Assembly: GCF_001904745.1 (NCBI RefSeq)
Contig: NZ_MRCD01000012.1
Span: 1 to 64,000 of the forward strand
Reading direction: 5' to 3'
From: Calothrix sp. HK-06
GTDB lineage: Bacteria > Cyanobacteriota > Cyanobacteriia > Cyanobacteriales > Nostocaceae
DNA: 64,000 nucleotides
Position 1 is the first letter of the stretch; each line of letters starts with the position of its first letter. A program made the position numbers and the translations under genes. Shown here piece by piece: positions 8,328-17,779 of this stretch. The notes under the pieces are model-generated. The model was given only the letters and a program-made list of their open reading frames with translations. It ran no database searches and was not told the origin of the DNA.

Positions 8328-9395
8328 TTAAGGTGCCAGTAGCCAAACCTTCACAGATTTATCACCACTTCCACTAACAAGAGTCTTACCATCACGACTA
8401 AAAGCTAAACCATAAATTCCACCAGCATGACCTTTTTGTGTAATAATTGCTTTCGATGTTTTAATATCGCGCAATACAACTTCAGAACCCAAACCACCCG
8501 CAACAAACATTTTACCATCAGGACTTATTGCCAACGTATCAACACCTGCACCCCCAAGCGAAACATTATAAATTAGCCTCCCAGTTAAGAGATTCCAAGC
8601 TTTGAGATTTTTACCATCAGTTTGTTGCAAAGGACCAGATTGAAAACTATCATCATAACCACCACTAATTAAAGTTTGTCTATCAGGACTAATAGCAAGA
8701 GAAATGGCGCCGCTTGCTTGCTGCTGTGGAGAAAATGCATCCTTGGGGCGTGGTGGTGTCAAAGTTCGCAGTTGTTTTCCAGTTGCTAAATTCCATATGC
8801 GAATCTTACCGCCATTTTCACCACCACTAAATAACGTTTTACCATCAGGACTGACCGCTAAAACGCGCGCTTCAGCTTTGAGAGTGCGTTGAAGCTTTCC
8901 AGTTTTAATATTCCAAAGTTTGATAGTATTATCTACACCCGCACTAACGAGTGTTTGCCCATTAGGAGTAATAATAGCTGCAAACACACCATTCTTATGT
9001 GCGGTAATAGTTTTAATTAACTGACCAGTTTTAGTATTCCACACTTTAACTGTCTCAGTATCAGAACTTACAAGCGTTGTTCCATCAGGTGTAAACGCAA
9101 CCGATTTAATATTTTGCACATGTCCATTTAAATCAAAAAGCAACTTCCCTGTTAAAGCATCCCATAACTTCACTGTTTTATCATCGCCACCGCTAGCTAT
9201 GATTTGCCCATTTGGAGAAATTGCCACCGCGCGTACAGGCGCCTTATGTGCTGATAAAGTTAACCTAACTGGTTTTGCAGATGGTGTAACAGCAACACTA
9301 CTAGCTGCAACAGGATATTCTTGAGCAACAATTATTGATGTAGATAAGCTAAAAGCAAGTAATATAAGGCTTTTAAATACTAAAGATGATTTCAT
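8328..9395 (-). CDS. Secreted WD40 repeat protein
   Basis: From ATG 9395 the protein begins with a signal peptide, MKSSLVFKSLILLAFSLSTS, with probable cleavage near VAQEYPVA. Six to seven WD40 repeats follow (for example VRAVAISPNGQIIASGGDDK then TVKLWDALTGKLL). The repeats would close one beta-propeller of about 320 residues and give a protein-binding platform in the periplasm or outside the cell. There is no fused kinase or NACHT domain, unlike many cyanobacterial WD40 proteins. An upstream start at 9485 would hide the signal peptide and is rejected. The gene is divergent from the secreted protein at 9741. Confidence 0.88.
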   Translation of the reverse strand: MKSSLVFKSLILLAFSLSTSIIVAQEYPVAASSVAVTPSAKPVRLTLSAHKAPVRAVAISPNGQIIASGGDDKTVKLWDALTGKLLFDLNGHVQNIKSVAFTPDGTTLVSSDTETVKVWNTKTGQLIKTITAHKNGVFAAIITPNGQTLVSAGVDNTIKLWNIKTGKLQRTLKAEARVLAVSPDGKTLFSGGENGGKIRIWNLATGKQLRTLTPPRPKDAFSPQQQASGAISLAISPDRQTLISGGYDDSFQSGPLQQTDGKNLKAWNLLTGRLIYNVSLGGAGVDTLAISPDGKMFVAGGLGSEVVLRDIKTSKAIITQKGHAGGIYGLAFSRDGKTLVSGSGDKSVKVWLLAP

Positions 9396-9740
9396 TGACG
9401 TTATTACAAATACAATAAATCTAAATTTACCCTTATACTTATTGAACATCATAAGACGATTATAGTTCCCAAGAAATGTAGACACGTGTTTACGCAGTGT
9501 CCCGCAGGGAATATATCACGTCTCCAAAACTAAGTGAACACCAACAATCTACAATCACAATATAAATAATAGGAACAAAATGTAGAAACTAGCGTCACTC
9601 GTCTAAGTATCTTATTTTCTTTATCACTCACGCATAACTCTAAATCATAAATTTATTAATGTTTCTAAAACTGTAACAAACAAATAAGTAATTATCTTGA
9701 GAAGCTAAATTATTTACACAAACTATATAACTCAAAAAAT
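9396..9740. other. Divergent intergenic region
   Basis: This 345-base gap separates two divergent genes for exported proteins. It contains a degenerate GACACGTG...CACGTCTC element around 9479-9528, related to the GAGACG palindromes elsewhere. The rest is AT-rich and must include both promoters, but I cannot assign them. Confidence 0.4.
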
Positions 9741-10622
9741 ATGAAAACACTAAAGTATGTAAATGCGGCTTTAGCAGCTTTAATTATGCTTACTACAAGC
9801 GTATCTATTACAACTGCACAACCACCAGACTCAATTAAACAACAAGTAAAATCAGAAGTAGTGGCGCCTCAAAAAATTACAGATGCAGTAATGCGTAACG
9901 CCCGATCAAATTGGGGATTAGGCAAAAATTCAGGGAAAATCATTAATACAAAACGTGCAAAATGGTCGCCAGATTGTGGAAATATTCCTCTAGCACTTTG
10001 TGACGTAGCAGTATTCACAGGTTGGAATGTAACAATCGCCGATGGAAATAAGTACTGGGATTACTTTGTCTCAGACTCTGTAGACCAAGTAATTCTAATA
10101 GGAAGAGACCCACAAAACCGAACTAATGTATCAGTCCCAAAACCCGTCATGGATAATATCCTAAACATGGCATCAAAGCACCTGGAATTATCCAAAAACG
10201 TATTGCTAATCAAACAAGTACAGCGGAAAACTTGGACGAATATTTGTCTAGAATTCGCCCTACCTTATGCTAGATGCCGTACCGACGACAATCAACTTGG
10301 TTGGCGAGTAGTCATTGAAGGAAAACCAGGAAAAGAATATGTTTACTTAGCCTCTGAAAAAGGCGAACAAGCCCGCACAGAAGCAACAAAAACACTGGCA
10401 ACTCGCAATGATTTAATGCCTAATTCTTGGGCAACTAATATAGCCAAAACAGCAAGCAAACGCTTTAAAATCCCTAGCAACCGCGTTTACTTACTAAGCG
10501 CAGAACAACAATACAATCAAAATCAAGGAAATTACTTCTGGAACGTAGCAGTCGATGTAAAACAAAATGCTTTTGTCACATACGAACTAGATACATCAGG
10601 TAACATCACAAAACAACCATAA
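9741..10622 (+). CDS. Secreted protein with three repeated domains, unknown function
   Basis: The 293-residue protein has a signal peptide (MKTLKYVNAALAALIMLTTS, cleavage near TTAQP). The mature part shows three imperfect repeats of about 75 residues. Each starts with a helix followed by a conserved turn (ARSNWGLGKNSGKII; ASKHLELSKNVLLIK; ASKRFKIPSNRVYLL), then an aromatic strand (GWNVTIADGNKYWDYFVSD; GWRVVIEGKPGKEYVYLAS; FWNVAVDVKQNAFVTYELD). Copies one and two each keep a Cys pair (CGNIPLALC; CLEFALPYARC). I do not recognise the family. It is likely a periplasmic or extracellular binding protein. Confidence 0.8.
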   Translation: MKTLKYVNAALAALIMLTTSVSITTAQPPDSIKQQVKSEVVAPQKITDAVMRNARSNWGLGKNSGKIINTKRAKWSPDCGNIPLALCDVAVFTGWNVTIADGNKYWDYFVSDSVDQVILIGRDPQNRTNVSVPKPVMDNILNMASKHLELSKNVLLIKQVQRKTWTNICLEFALPYARCRTDDNQLGWRVVIEGKPGKEYVYLASEKGEQARTEATKTLATRNDLMPNSWATNIAKTASKRFKIPSNRVYLLSAEQQYNQNQGNYFWNVAVDVKQNAFVTYELDTSGNITKQP

Positions 10623-10722
10623 TAGCCAAAACGCAAACGTAGACGTAGGTTGGGTAACTGCTAAACGCTATTATCCAACCATCCGCACTTACAGACGATT
10701 CTCTTAAAAAGTACTCTTCTTA

Positions 10723-11079
10723 TTAAGTTCCTGCACAGATAACTTTAAGTAAATTCATACTAGCAGGTGAATTAGCATATATGGATGTAATATTGTCCCC
10801 TTGGTAAACGTACCATCCAGATGTTTCAGTTGTAGGAACTGCATTTGGGTTTTTTTTGACTTGTCCGCGATAACACCAGCTAGTTACTCCTTGTTGTATT
10901 CTTACACTATCCTTTGTGATAACTCGGTAAGAAAATCGTGTAAGTCCTGGGTCATTGTTTTCAAAACTTAACGTGGCGCCATCATTCGTTACTCCAGAAA
11001 CGTTTATCCACCTAGCTTCTGCGGGAGCAGCCAAAAGAAAACCGGATAGCATTACTAAACAAGTTGCAATATATTTCAT
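10723..11079 (-). CDS. Small secreted protein, unknown function
   Basis: The gene encodes 118 residues with a clear signal peptide (MKYIATCLVMLSGFLLAAPA, cleavage after AEA). The mature chain of about 95 residues is rich in beta-strand patterns (WINVSGVTNDGATLSFE, FSYRVITKDSVRI) and has two Cys residues, one in SWCYRG and one in KVICAGT, that could form a disulfide. It converges on the secreted repeat protein at 9741-10622. No family is recognised. Confidence 0.72.
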   Translation of the reverse strand: MKYIATCLVMLSGFLLAAPAEARWINVSGVTNDGATLSFENNDPGLTRFSYRVITKDSVRIQQGVTSWCYRGQVKKNPNAVPTTETSGWYVYQGDNITSIYANSPASMNLLKVICAGT

Positions 11080-12005
11080 ATATTTGAGCGCGAATCTCCG
11101 TCTGTAATCAGTATAATAAACTACAGCGTTAACAAATTCTATTTCGGAACAGTACTGAAGATATTCTCAACAAGCTTCCCTTTTTGCGATCTGAGCATAT
11201 ATATTTAAAAGATATAGCAATACTGCTCGGTTAAAAATTATTGTAGGTTGGGTGGAGGCTTTGCGTTTACGTAGTACGCCGTAGGCGCAACCCAACTTGC
11301 GTCTTGAAAATGTTGGGTTCCGTTCCTCCACCCAACCTACGAATTCCCGTATTTTTAGCTTAACCAAGCAGTATTGATTTTAAAAACGGTTATACTTCTA
11401 TTGCTTTAGGCGCCTAACTGATTTATGCAAATTAGATAGTAAATTTACAAAAGTTTATATTTATTAAAGAAAGTCGAGAATGTACGCTTTCGCACTCATC
11501 CCTTTATGTAATGTGCCATTGCTGTCGCGATATCCGTATTAATCAGAGAACTCCACGAAAAAAATGCCCTTTGGTCATTCTGAACGCAGTGAAGAATCTC
11601 GTAAACTGGGTAACGCAAAGGTTTTGAGATGGTCTGAGAACATAAGTCTTTATCTCGATTGGCGTTTAGTTATCTGATTATATACTACTCAATTACAGCA
11701 CTAGTACCTTTGTAGATTAGCTTTAATTTTGGCGGGTTGGGAATAGTTGGCAGCGGATGAACGGATGTAGCGGATAGTTTATTTTACAAAGCAAAAATTT
11801 ACTTTTGACAAATATCTCATCCGTTACATCCGTTGCATCCGTTGCAAGCTAGCCCATCACATTTTATGGTATAGGCTATGATGTTGGGTTGCTGCTACGC
11901 TCCACCCAACCTACAACTACAAGCCAAAAAAACAAGTTAGTAGGCGCCCTTTACGCTATAAATTCAAAAATAGCTTGTTGTAACGTAATTTATCTTTTGG
12001 GCATC
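11080..12005. other. Repeat-rich intergenic region
   Basis: This 926-base stretch has no convincing gene. It carries GTTGGGT/ACCCAAC palindromes at 11243-11341 and 11881-11912 and an inverted-arm CGGATG element at 11750-11845. A frame on the minus strand at 11167-11367 consists mostly of the repeat and is not a gene. The region between 11400 and 11740 shows nothing recognisable. Confidence 0.6.
11750..11845. repeat. Inverted-arm CGGATG/CATCCG element
   Basis: The left arm (11750-11775) contains GCGGATGAACGGATGTAGCG. The right arm (11819-11845) contains ATCCGTTACATCCGTTGCAT. The arms are near-complementary and separated by about 43 AT-rich bases. A second complete copy lies at 41824-41924, and single arms are at 15032-15058, 22832-22860 and 55246-55277. 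The form is like a miniature mobile element, though no target duplication was identified. Confidence 0.7.
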
Positions 12006-13151
12006 ATGACACAAACGCTTTCTATCAAAACGAGTCAAAAATTAAACCTTAGTCCTTTATCAATACCTAACCGCTTGCTGTTGGGTCCTGGTCCTTCTAA
12101 CTCTCATCCAGATGTCCTTCAGGCAATGAATACTTCACCTGTTGGGCACCTTGACCCTACGTTTTTACATTTAATGGATGAGATACAATCGCTACTTCGG
12201 TATGTGTGGCAAACTGATAATGCGATGACTATTGCTGTTAGTGGTACTGGCACTGCGGCAATGGAAGCTACTATTGCAAACTCTGTAGAACCAGGTGATG
12301 TAGTTTTAATTGGTGTAATGGGTTACTTCGGTAATCGTCTTGTTGATATGGCAGGACGTTACGGCGCCGATGTCCGCAGTATAACTAAACCTTGGGGACA
12401 AGTATTCAGCCTAGACGAAATTAAAACAGCGATGGAAACGCATCGTCCGCGTATTTTAGCATTGGTTCATGCAGAAACTTCCACAGGCGCCCGTCAACCA
12501 ATGGAAGGAGTCTCAGAACTGTGTGAAAAATACGGTACTTTGTTATTAATCGATACTGTTACAAGTTTAGGCGGAACCCCAATATACTTAGATGAGTGGG
12601 GTGTTGACCTAGCTTATAGCTGTAGCCAAAAAGGTCTAGGTTGCCCTCCTGGCGCCTCACCTTTTACAATGAGCCGCAAGGCAATGGAGAAATTACTTAA
12701 CCGTTCCACCAAGGTAAAAAACTGGTACCTCGATATGAACCTGCTTGGTAAATATTGGGGAAGTGAGCGCGTTTACCATCATACTGCGCCTATTAATATG
12801 TATTATGCCCTGCGGGAAGCACTAAGATTAATAGGAGAAGAAGGTATTGAAAATTGCTGGCAGCGTCACCAAAAGAACGTTGAATATTTGTGGGAAAGCT
12901 TAGAAAGTATAGGTTTGAAGATGCACGTCGAAAAGCAATATCGTCTTCCTACACTTACAACAGTATGTATTCCCGAAGGAGTTGACGGAAAAGCAGTCGC
13001 GCGTAAACTACTCGACGAGCATAACGTCGAAGTGGGTGGAGGACTAGGTGAACTCGCTGGTAAAGTTTGGCGAGTTGGTTTAATGGGTTACAATAGTCGT
13101 CCCGAAAGCGTTGACAGACTAGTTAGCGTACTCAAAGAAGTCTTGAAATAA
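12006..13151 (+). CDS. Class V aminotransferase (alanine--glyoxylate / serine--pyruvate type)
   Basis: The protein is a PLP-dependent fold-type I aminotransferase of 381 residues. Signature elements are LLGPGPSNSHPDVLQAM at the N-terminus, AVSGTGTAAMEATIANSVEP, the PLP Asp in TLLLIDTVTSLGG, and the Schiff-base Lys in AYSCSQKGLGCPPG. GGGLGELAGKVWRVGLMG near the C-terminus carries the substrate carboxylate Arg. In cyanobacteria this family is annotated as alanine--glyoxylate aminotransferase, fitting photorespiratory glyoxylate removal, or as the small subunit of a soluble hydrogenase. ATG 12006 (MTQTLSIKTS) is chosen over 11889, whose extension reads through repeat sequence. Confidence 0.9.
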   Translation: MTQTLSIKTSQKLNLSPLSIPNRLLLGPGPSNSHPDVLQAMNTSPVGHLDPTFLHLMDEIQSLLRYVWQTDNAMTIAVSGTGTAAMEATIANSVEPGDVVLIGVMGYFGNRLVDMAGRYGADVRSITKPWGQVFSLDEIKTAMETHRPRILALVHAETSTGARQPMEGVSELCEKYGTLLLIDTVTSLGGTPIYLDEWGVDLAYSCSQKGLGCPPGASPFTMSRKAMEKLLNRSTKVKNWYLDMNLLGKYWGSERVYHHTAPINMYYALREALRLIGEEGIENCWQRHQKNVEYLWESLESIGLKMHVEKQYRLPTLTTVCIPEGVDGKAVARKLLDEHNVEVGGGLGELAGKVWRVGLMGYNSRPESVDRLVSVLKEVLK

Positions 13152-13160
13152 ACCTCTTTC

Positions 13161-13229
13161 TTGTGGAACAGGCGTCCCGCCTGTTCAGCAAATATACTTT
13201 TTACCACGGAGACGCAAAGTACACAGAGA
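13161..13229. repeat. Two dispersed repeats: CTTGTGGAACAGGC hairpin and CACGGAGACGCAAAG element
   Basis: GAACAGGCGTCCCGCCTGTTC at 13166-13186 is a hairpin element preceded by CTTGTG, with relatives at 8256, 23167, 30608 and 63674. CACGGAGACGCAAAGTACAC (13205-13224) recurs as CACAGAGACACAAAGTACAC near 33550. Both lie between the aminotransferase stop and the kinase start. Confidence 0.65.
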
Positions 13230-13277
13230 ATAAAGATTAAGTTGCTAACATATATCAGACACCTTTCCCTTTCCGCT

Positions 13278-15029
13278 ATGAGTCTCTGCATTAACCCTAC
13301 TTGTCCCAAACCGAACCACCCAGATAACGATGAGAACCGCTTTTGTCAAAGTTGTGGTTCACAGTTAGAGTTACTTGGACGCTTTCGAGTAATGCGTCTA
13401 CTCAGTGATAAAACAGGTTTCGGGAAAGTATACGATGCTTATGAGCGGGACAAACCCATAATCATCAAGGTGTTAAAAGAAGACCTTAATTACGATGCCA
13501 AAGCTGTAGAACTCTTCAAACAAGAAGCATCAGTACTAGGAGAACTACACCATCCAGGTATTCCCGGAGTAGAAGGTTATTTTCTTTATCAAACCAGGGA
13601 AGGTTTAGGGTTGCACTGCTTAGGGATGGAAAAAATTGACGGACCAAACTTAGAGCAATGGTTACAGCAACAGCAAAACCGTCCAATTTCTGAAGAACAA
13701 GCTGTTGCTTGGTTAAAACAATTAGCCAGTATTTTAGTATTAGTACACGGCAAGCAGTATTTACACCGTGATATTAAACCATCTAATATAATGATTCGCC
13801 CAAATGGGCAATTAGTATTAATCGACTTTGGTACAGCAAGAGCATTAACAAATAGTTATATCGCAAAAGTTAGCAGTGGTTCAGGTAGCCAAACATCTAT
13901 ATCCTCTGGTGGTTACAGCGCACCCGAACAAATGTATGGAAAAGCCATAACACAGTCTGACTTTTACGCATTAGGACGCACTTTTGTGTTCTTACTCACA
14001 GGTAAGCATCCTGATACTATGTACGATGCTTATAATAACGAATTACAATGGCGCCCACATACAAAGAATATCTCACCAGCATTACTCAATCTCATCGATT
14101 GGCTAATGACACACGAAATCAATAACCGTCCTAAAACTGCTGAAGAGATTTTACAGCGTTTAAGTCAGTTCGACCAGTACGCGAATGCAAGTAATGCTGC
14201 AACTGTTAATGTTGTAGGCGCCGTAGTTAATGCAAAAACAGAAATCTTATCATCACCCAATACTACCACCTTACCACCTCCTGTATGCCTACCCGAAGAA
14301 GAAAAGCGTGATAAAGTCCCTTTACTAGCTTTAATTAGTGCATTACTAGTTGTGTTAGGTTTATTAGGATTTGTCGCACTGGCAACTCGTTCAGATAAAT
14401 ATGGTATTGGTGGCAGCTATGGACAGGCGCCGGAACGAAAAAAAGGTGATAAAGTCACAGTAGACTACTTCCCCTATCAACAAGGTAAAGACAGTCAAGG
14501 AAGAATAGCCGAATTTAACGTTGCAGTATTATCGGTTGAATATAAATGGTTATTAGGCAGTAGTTTTCAAATCAAACATAACGACCAAACAATAAATCTA
14601 GACACATTAAAATCAAACCTTCAAGAAGAAGGAATACAACGCATCATGGAAAACCCCAGCGAAATAATCTCAGTAGGAACAGCATCATGCGAAGGTAACA
14701 TAGCAACCGAAGAAGCGCGCGCATTAGAAAGAGCAAAACAAATTCAATTACTATCCAAAAAACTATTTAGTAACAACCGCAACCTACAAGGATATAGACT
14801 ATTAAACTTAGGACAATTCAACCGCACCGACTGTAAAAGTAATCAAGATGCAACAGCCTATCAACGCAGTATAATTATCATCGGAGTACGTAAAAAATCA
14901 GAAGGTGTAATATTAGACGAAGCACTAAGAAACCGCCTAGAACAAAAACCCTTCGCCGACTTTAAATTAGAAGACTACTCATTAGGCTCAAAAGAAAAAT
15001 TCAAAACAATACCCAGCAACTTAAACTAA
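13278..15029 (+). CDS. Membrane Ser/Thr protein kinase with zinc ribbon and OmpA-like C-terminal region
   Basis: ATG 13278 begins MSLCINPTCPKPNHPDN, a CxxxxC...CxxC zinc ribbon (residues about 4-30). A Hanks-type kinase follows (about 38-300) with a glycine loop LLSDKTGFGKVYDAYE, a Lys in IIIKVLKE, the catalytic YLHRDIKPSN, LIDFGTA and APEQMYG. After a linker, a single membrane helix LLALISALLVVLGLLGFVAL places the C-terminal about 200 residues outside the membrane. That part has ISVGTASCEG and ALERAKQIQLLSKKL, reminiscent of the OmpA/MotB peptidoglycan-binding fold. It may sense the cell wall. The upstream start at 13161 reads through repeats and is rejected. Confidence 0.88.
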   Translation: MSLCINPTCPKPNHPDNDENRFCQSCGSQLELLGRFRVMRLLSDKTGFGKVYDAYERDKPIIIKVLKEDLNYDAKAVELFKQEASVLGELHHPGIPGVEGYFLYQTREGLGLHCLGMEKIDGPNLEQWLQQQQNRPISEEQAVAWLKQLASILVLVHGKQYLHRDIKPSNIMIRPNGQLVLIDFGTARALTNSYIAKVSSGSGSQTSISSGGYSAPEQMYGKAITQSDFYALGRTFVFLLTGKHPDTMYDAYNNELQWRPHTKNISPALLNLIDWLMTHEINNRPKTAEEILQRLSQFDQYANASNAATVNVVGAVVNAKTEILSSPNTTTLPPPVCLPEEEKRDKVPLLALISALLVVLGLLGFVALATRSDKYGIGGSYGQAPERKKGDKVTVDYFPYQQGKDSQGRIAEFNVAVLSVEYKWLLGSSFQIKHNDQTINLDTLKSNLQEEGIQRIMENPSEIISVGTASCEGNIATEEARALERAKQIQLLSKKLFSNNRNLQGYRLLNLGQFNRTDCKSNQDATAYQRSIIIIGVRKKSEGVILDEALRNRLEQKPFADFKLEDYSLGSKEKFKTIPSNLN

Positions 15030-15090
15030 TCTGGCAGCGGATGATAAACGGATGATTAGATGCTTATTAGCTTGGCACTTTAATTGTTAG

Positions 15091-15414
15091 TTTAGCATAA
15101 CAACTACTGAAAAAGCTTTTAAAATTCCGTCAATTGCTAGTTCGACTTTAGATTATTTAGTAGAGAATACACAAGGTTTTTCAGGCGCCGAATTAGATAA
15201 ATTAGTCCAAGAAGTAATATACCTCCCAGGGTGGGCAAACACTCCGAATGAAACACATTGGCGTGATGCTTTGTATAAAATTAAGGCTCAGTATCGTACA
15301 CCAAAGATGCAGGGTTTATTGCAAAAATACCACACGCTTTTAGCCGAAGGAGGAGGCCAACAAGCATCTAACATAGAACAAAGATTTTTGGAAAGCCTAA
15401 TTACCACAATGTAG
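15091..15414 (+). pseudogene. C-terminal remnant of an AAA family ATPase
   Basis: A frame without a start codon, bounded by a stop at 15088-15090 and a TAG at 15412-15414, encodes about 107 residues. It includes STLDYLVENTQGFSGAELDKLVQE, which resembles the C-terminal lid helix of AAA ATPases, followed by HWRDALYKIKAQYRTPKMQG and LEQRFLESL-like sequence. Walker A and B motifs are absent. The preceding 60 bases are a CGGATG repeat arm, so the 5' part has been lost. The TAG falls at the edge of a GAGACGCGACATGTCGCGTC palindrome. Confidence 0.55.
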
Positions 15415-15434
15415 AGACGCGACATGTCGCGTCT
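15415..15434. repeat. Perfect 20-base palindrome of the GAGACG family
   Basis: AGACGCGACATGTCGCGTCT is its own reverse complement. Family members at 27758-27787, 47178-47207, 48749-48770 and 50267-50296 share the GTAGAGACG ends and differ in compensating ways in the middle. Confidence 0.8.
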
Positions 15435-15543
15435 GCTCCAAAATTATATGGCGCCTGCATTCATTATGTCGTGTTCGCAATATGTTGTGGGGGCGGGTTT
15501 AGTTGGATTATAATTTTTTTGTGGGATATGAGTTAACCCGCCC

Positions 15544-16332
15544 CTACGCGCCCATCCCCGAATAACGTTTTAAACCCTGGCGCCATAATATCCTATTTAA
15601 ACCCAAAAATAACAATGTCCACCCAATGGTCATAGAAAACCCTCTACCAATATCAGTAGGTAAACCAATTAAAAGACTTACAGGAAAATCTATTAGATAA
15701 GGGAAGGGAGTACATAAAACTGCCACACGTACAGGTTCAGGAAAAACTTCCAAAGGAGCAATCATTCCAGATAGAAACAAATAAAACAAAAACCAAAAGC
15801 TTTCCACAGAACTTGCGCGTTCCGTCCAAAACGCTAGCATTGCAAAAGTATATTGAATAATAAACCGTAACGCAAACGCTAGCAGTATAGACAGTGTAAA
15901 TAATAAGAACTGTGACCAGCTAGGTATCCAAAAAGCTTGTGGATACAGTATAAAAAATAAAGCCACTAAAAAAATAGAGAAAGGCATACGAGCTGCGCGC
16001 TCAGAAACATGCGAAGTTACATGATGCCATACAGGGTCAATAGGTTGTAATAACCGAGGTGAAAGTTTACCTTCGACAACCTCACGCTCAAATTCCCAAA
16101 CAACCCAAACAACCGTAAACTGTCGAACGATAAACACTGTAATAAAATAACGAGCAAAATCAGCAGGTGACAAACCAAATTGACCGCCTTGTGCAGCTTG
16201 CGTCCACACTCCCATCAATATGATAGGTAGTGAACCCGCCAAAACCCACAATATTAACTCAGCACGGTATTCCACCATATAAGCGTAATACACCCAAAGA
16301 AAAGTCCTTACTTTTTTCCAAATCAAGTTCAT
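15544..16332 (-). CDS. ABC-2 type transporter permease
   Basis: The 262-residue protein has about six hydrophobic segments (for example ELILWVLAGSLPIILMGVW, FSIFLVALFFILYPQAF, FWFLFYLFLSGMIAPLEVFP). It carries the family signature ERASSVESFWFLFYLFLSGM of the ABC-2 exporter permeases with an N-terminal coupling helix VWEFEREVVEGKLSPRLLQP. It works with the ATPase encoded just upstream (16406-17386), 73 bases away on the same strand. Six-helix permeases of this type occur as pairs. Here only one is present, so it may homodimerise or its partner is elsewhere. Its TAG stop lies in the flank of a GGGCGGGTT repeat. Confidence 0.88.
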   Translation of the reverse strand: MNLIWKKVRTFLWVYYAYMVEYRAELILWVLAGSLPIILMGVWTQAAQGGQFGLSPADFARYFITVFIVRQFTVVWVVWEFEREVVEGKLSPRLLQPIDPVWHHVTSHVSERAARMPFSIFLVALFFILYPQAFWIPSWSQFLLFTLSILLAFALRFIIQYTFAMLAFWTERASSVESFWFLFYLFLSGMIAPLEVFPEPVRVAVLCTPFPYLIDFPVSLLIGLPTDIGRGFSMTIGWTLLFLGLNRILWRQGLKRYSGMGA

Positions 16333-16405
16333 AACTCTTAACTCATAACTCCTAACTCCTGTACAGACGCGTTCACGTAGTGTCCCGCTCTTAATAATCG
16401 TGTCT

Positions 16406-17386
16406 CTACACGACTCCTGCTTGAAACACCCGACCTATAACTTCTTCCACAGGTGGTTCATTAACTGTTAAATCAACAACTTCTAAATCTGATAAAATGC
16501 GGGATACAGTGCGCGTCAGCTTTTCTTGCTCAACAATAAAACAAGCAGAACGTCCTTCTACTGTTTTTACGTCGCCATAAAATTTGAGCTTTTCTTTAGA
16601 TATTTGGTGTGCTAACTCTACATGAACCTCGCGGTATGGTGCAAACCGTTCGAGTAAACCATCCAGACTACCATCATACATTAAGGCGCCTTGGTGAATC
16701 ATAATAACTCGTTCGCACAAAGCAGTAATATCTGCCATGTAATGACTAGTTAATAATACAGTGGCTTGATAGCGTTGATTGTACTGACGTAAAAAGTCGC
16801 GCACTCCCACTTGTGCATTCACATCCAACCCTAACGTCGGTTCATCAAGAAATAATACTTGAGGACGATGTAATAATGCAGCAAGTAACTCAGCTTTCAT
16901 TCGCTCACCCAGAGACAACTTCCGCACAGCTTGATTTAATTTACCTTCTAGTGAAAGCATTTCGGTTAATTCTCCCACCCGGAGCATAAACTCATGGTCA
17001 GAAATACCGTAAACAGCAGCATTAATTTTTAGCGAGTCCATAGCAGGTAAGTCCCACAATAACTGCTGCTTTTGCCCCATTACAAGTGTAACTTTTCGCA
17101 AAAACTCTTCTTGGCGCCGAAAAGGGACATATCCAGCAACTCTGACATTGCCACTTGTTGGATGAACCAGTCCCGTAAGCATTTTCAGTGTCGTAGTTTT
17201 CCCTGCACCGTTAGGCCCCAAAAAACCGACAACTTCACCAGGGGTTATTTCAAACGAAACATCCCGAACAGCTTTAATTTGGCGGTAAGTGCGTCTAAAA
17301 AAGTGAGATAATGTGCCTCTAATACCTGGTTCTTTGACAGCGACGGGGTAAAATTTGCTCAAATTGTGAGCAAGGATGATAGACAT
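16406..17386 (-). CDS. ABC transporter ATP-binding protein (ABC-2 exporter)
   Basis: This 326-residue nucleotide-binding subunit has Walker A GPNGAGKTTTLK, Q-loop GQKQQLLWDLPA, signature LSLGERMKAELL, Walker B VLFLDEPTLGLD and switch His in LLTSHYMAD. The C-terminal about 80 residues form an accessory domain seen in DrrA/NatA-like exporters (EVHVELAHQIS...). It is the first gene of a two-gene unit with the permease at 15544-16332. The substrate is unknown. Confidence 0.92.
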   Translation of the reverse strand: MSIILAHNLSKFYPVAVKEPGIRGTLSHFFRRTYRQIKAVRDVSFEITPGEVVGFLGPNGAGKTTTLKMLTGLVHPTSGNVRVAGYVPFRRQEEFLRKVTLVMGQKQQLLWDLPAMDSLKINAAVYGISDHEFMLRVGELTEMLSLEGKLNQAVRKLSLGERMKAELLAALLHRPQVLFLDEPTLGLDVNAQVGVRDFLRQYNQRYQATVLLTSHYMADITALCERVIMIHQGALMYDGSLDGLLERFAPYREVHVELAHQISKEKLKFYGDVKTVEGRSACFIVEQEKLTRTVSRILSDLEVVDLTVNEPPVEEVIGRVFQAGVV

Positions 17387-17779
17387 ATATATATTAATAA
17401 AGTGTGGTAATGCACTCTCTTCCGAAGTCGTGTATAGGAAATACTAATATATTCTTGACGATTATTGGTAAAATTCGCTGAAATTCTTTCAATTTATATA
17501 TTCTCTCTCAACATTACTTCTACTTCTGGATAGAAGCGCACATTACACACAATATGCATTTGTTACAACTTAATAATTTTTAACATATATATATTACCCG
17601 ACGGTGCTTCATGTGTGGCGCCTGATTAAATATGGTACCTAAAGAGTAAAATTGTTGGTACAGACATAATTTTACTAACTATTAATAATGAACTATTTGC
17701 GGCTGTGAATTATACTTTTCAACAAAGTGAAGTACAATTACAAAATTTAGTCGCAGTCTAAGAAACTCGGTTTCTTTGG
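17387..17779. other. Intergenic region with a possible gene-end remnant
   Basis: This 393-base AT-rich gap lies upstream of the ABC ATPase and downstream of the metallopeptidase. A startless plus-strand frame of about 42 residues, ending TFQQSEVQLQNLVAV at a TAA (17759-17761), could be a decayed gene end, but I do not recognise it. No terminator or operator is evident. Confidence 0.35.

Noticed and set aside
11167-11367. Minus-strand 66-residue frame
   Set aside because: Most of it is translated GTTGGGT/ACCCAAC repeat sequence.
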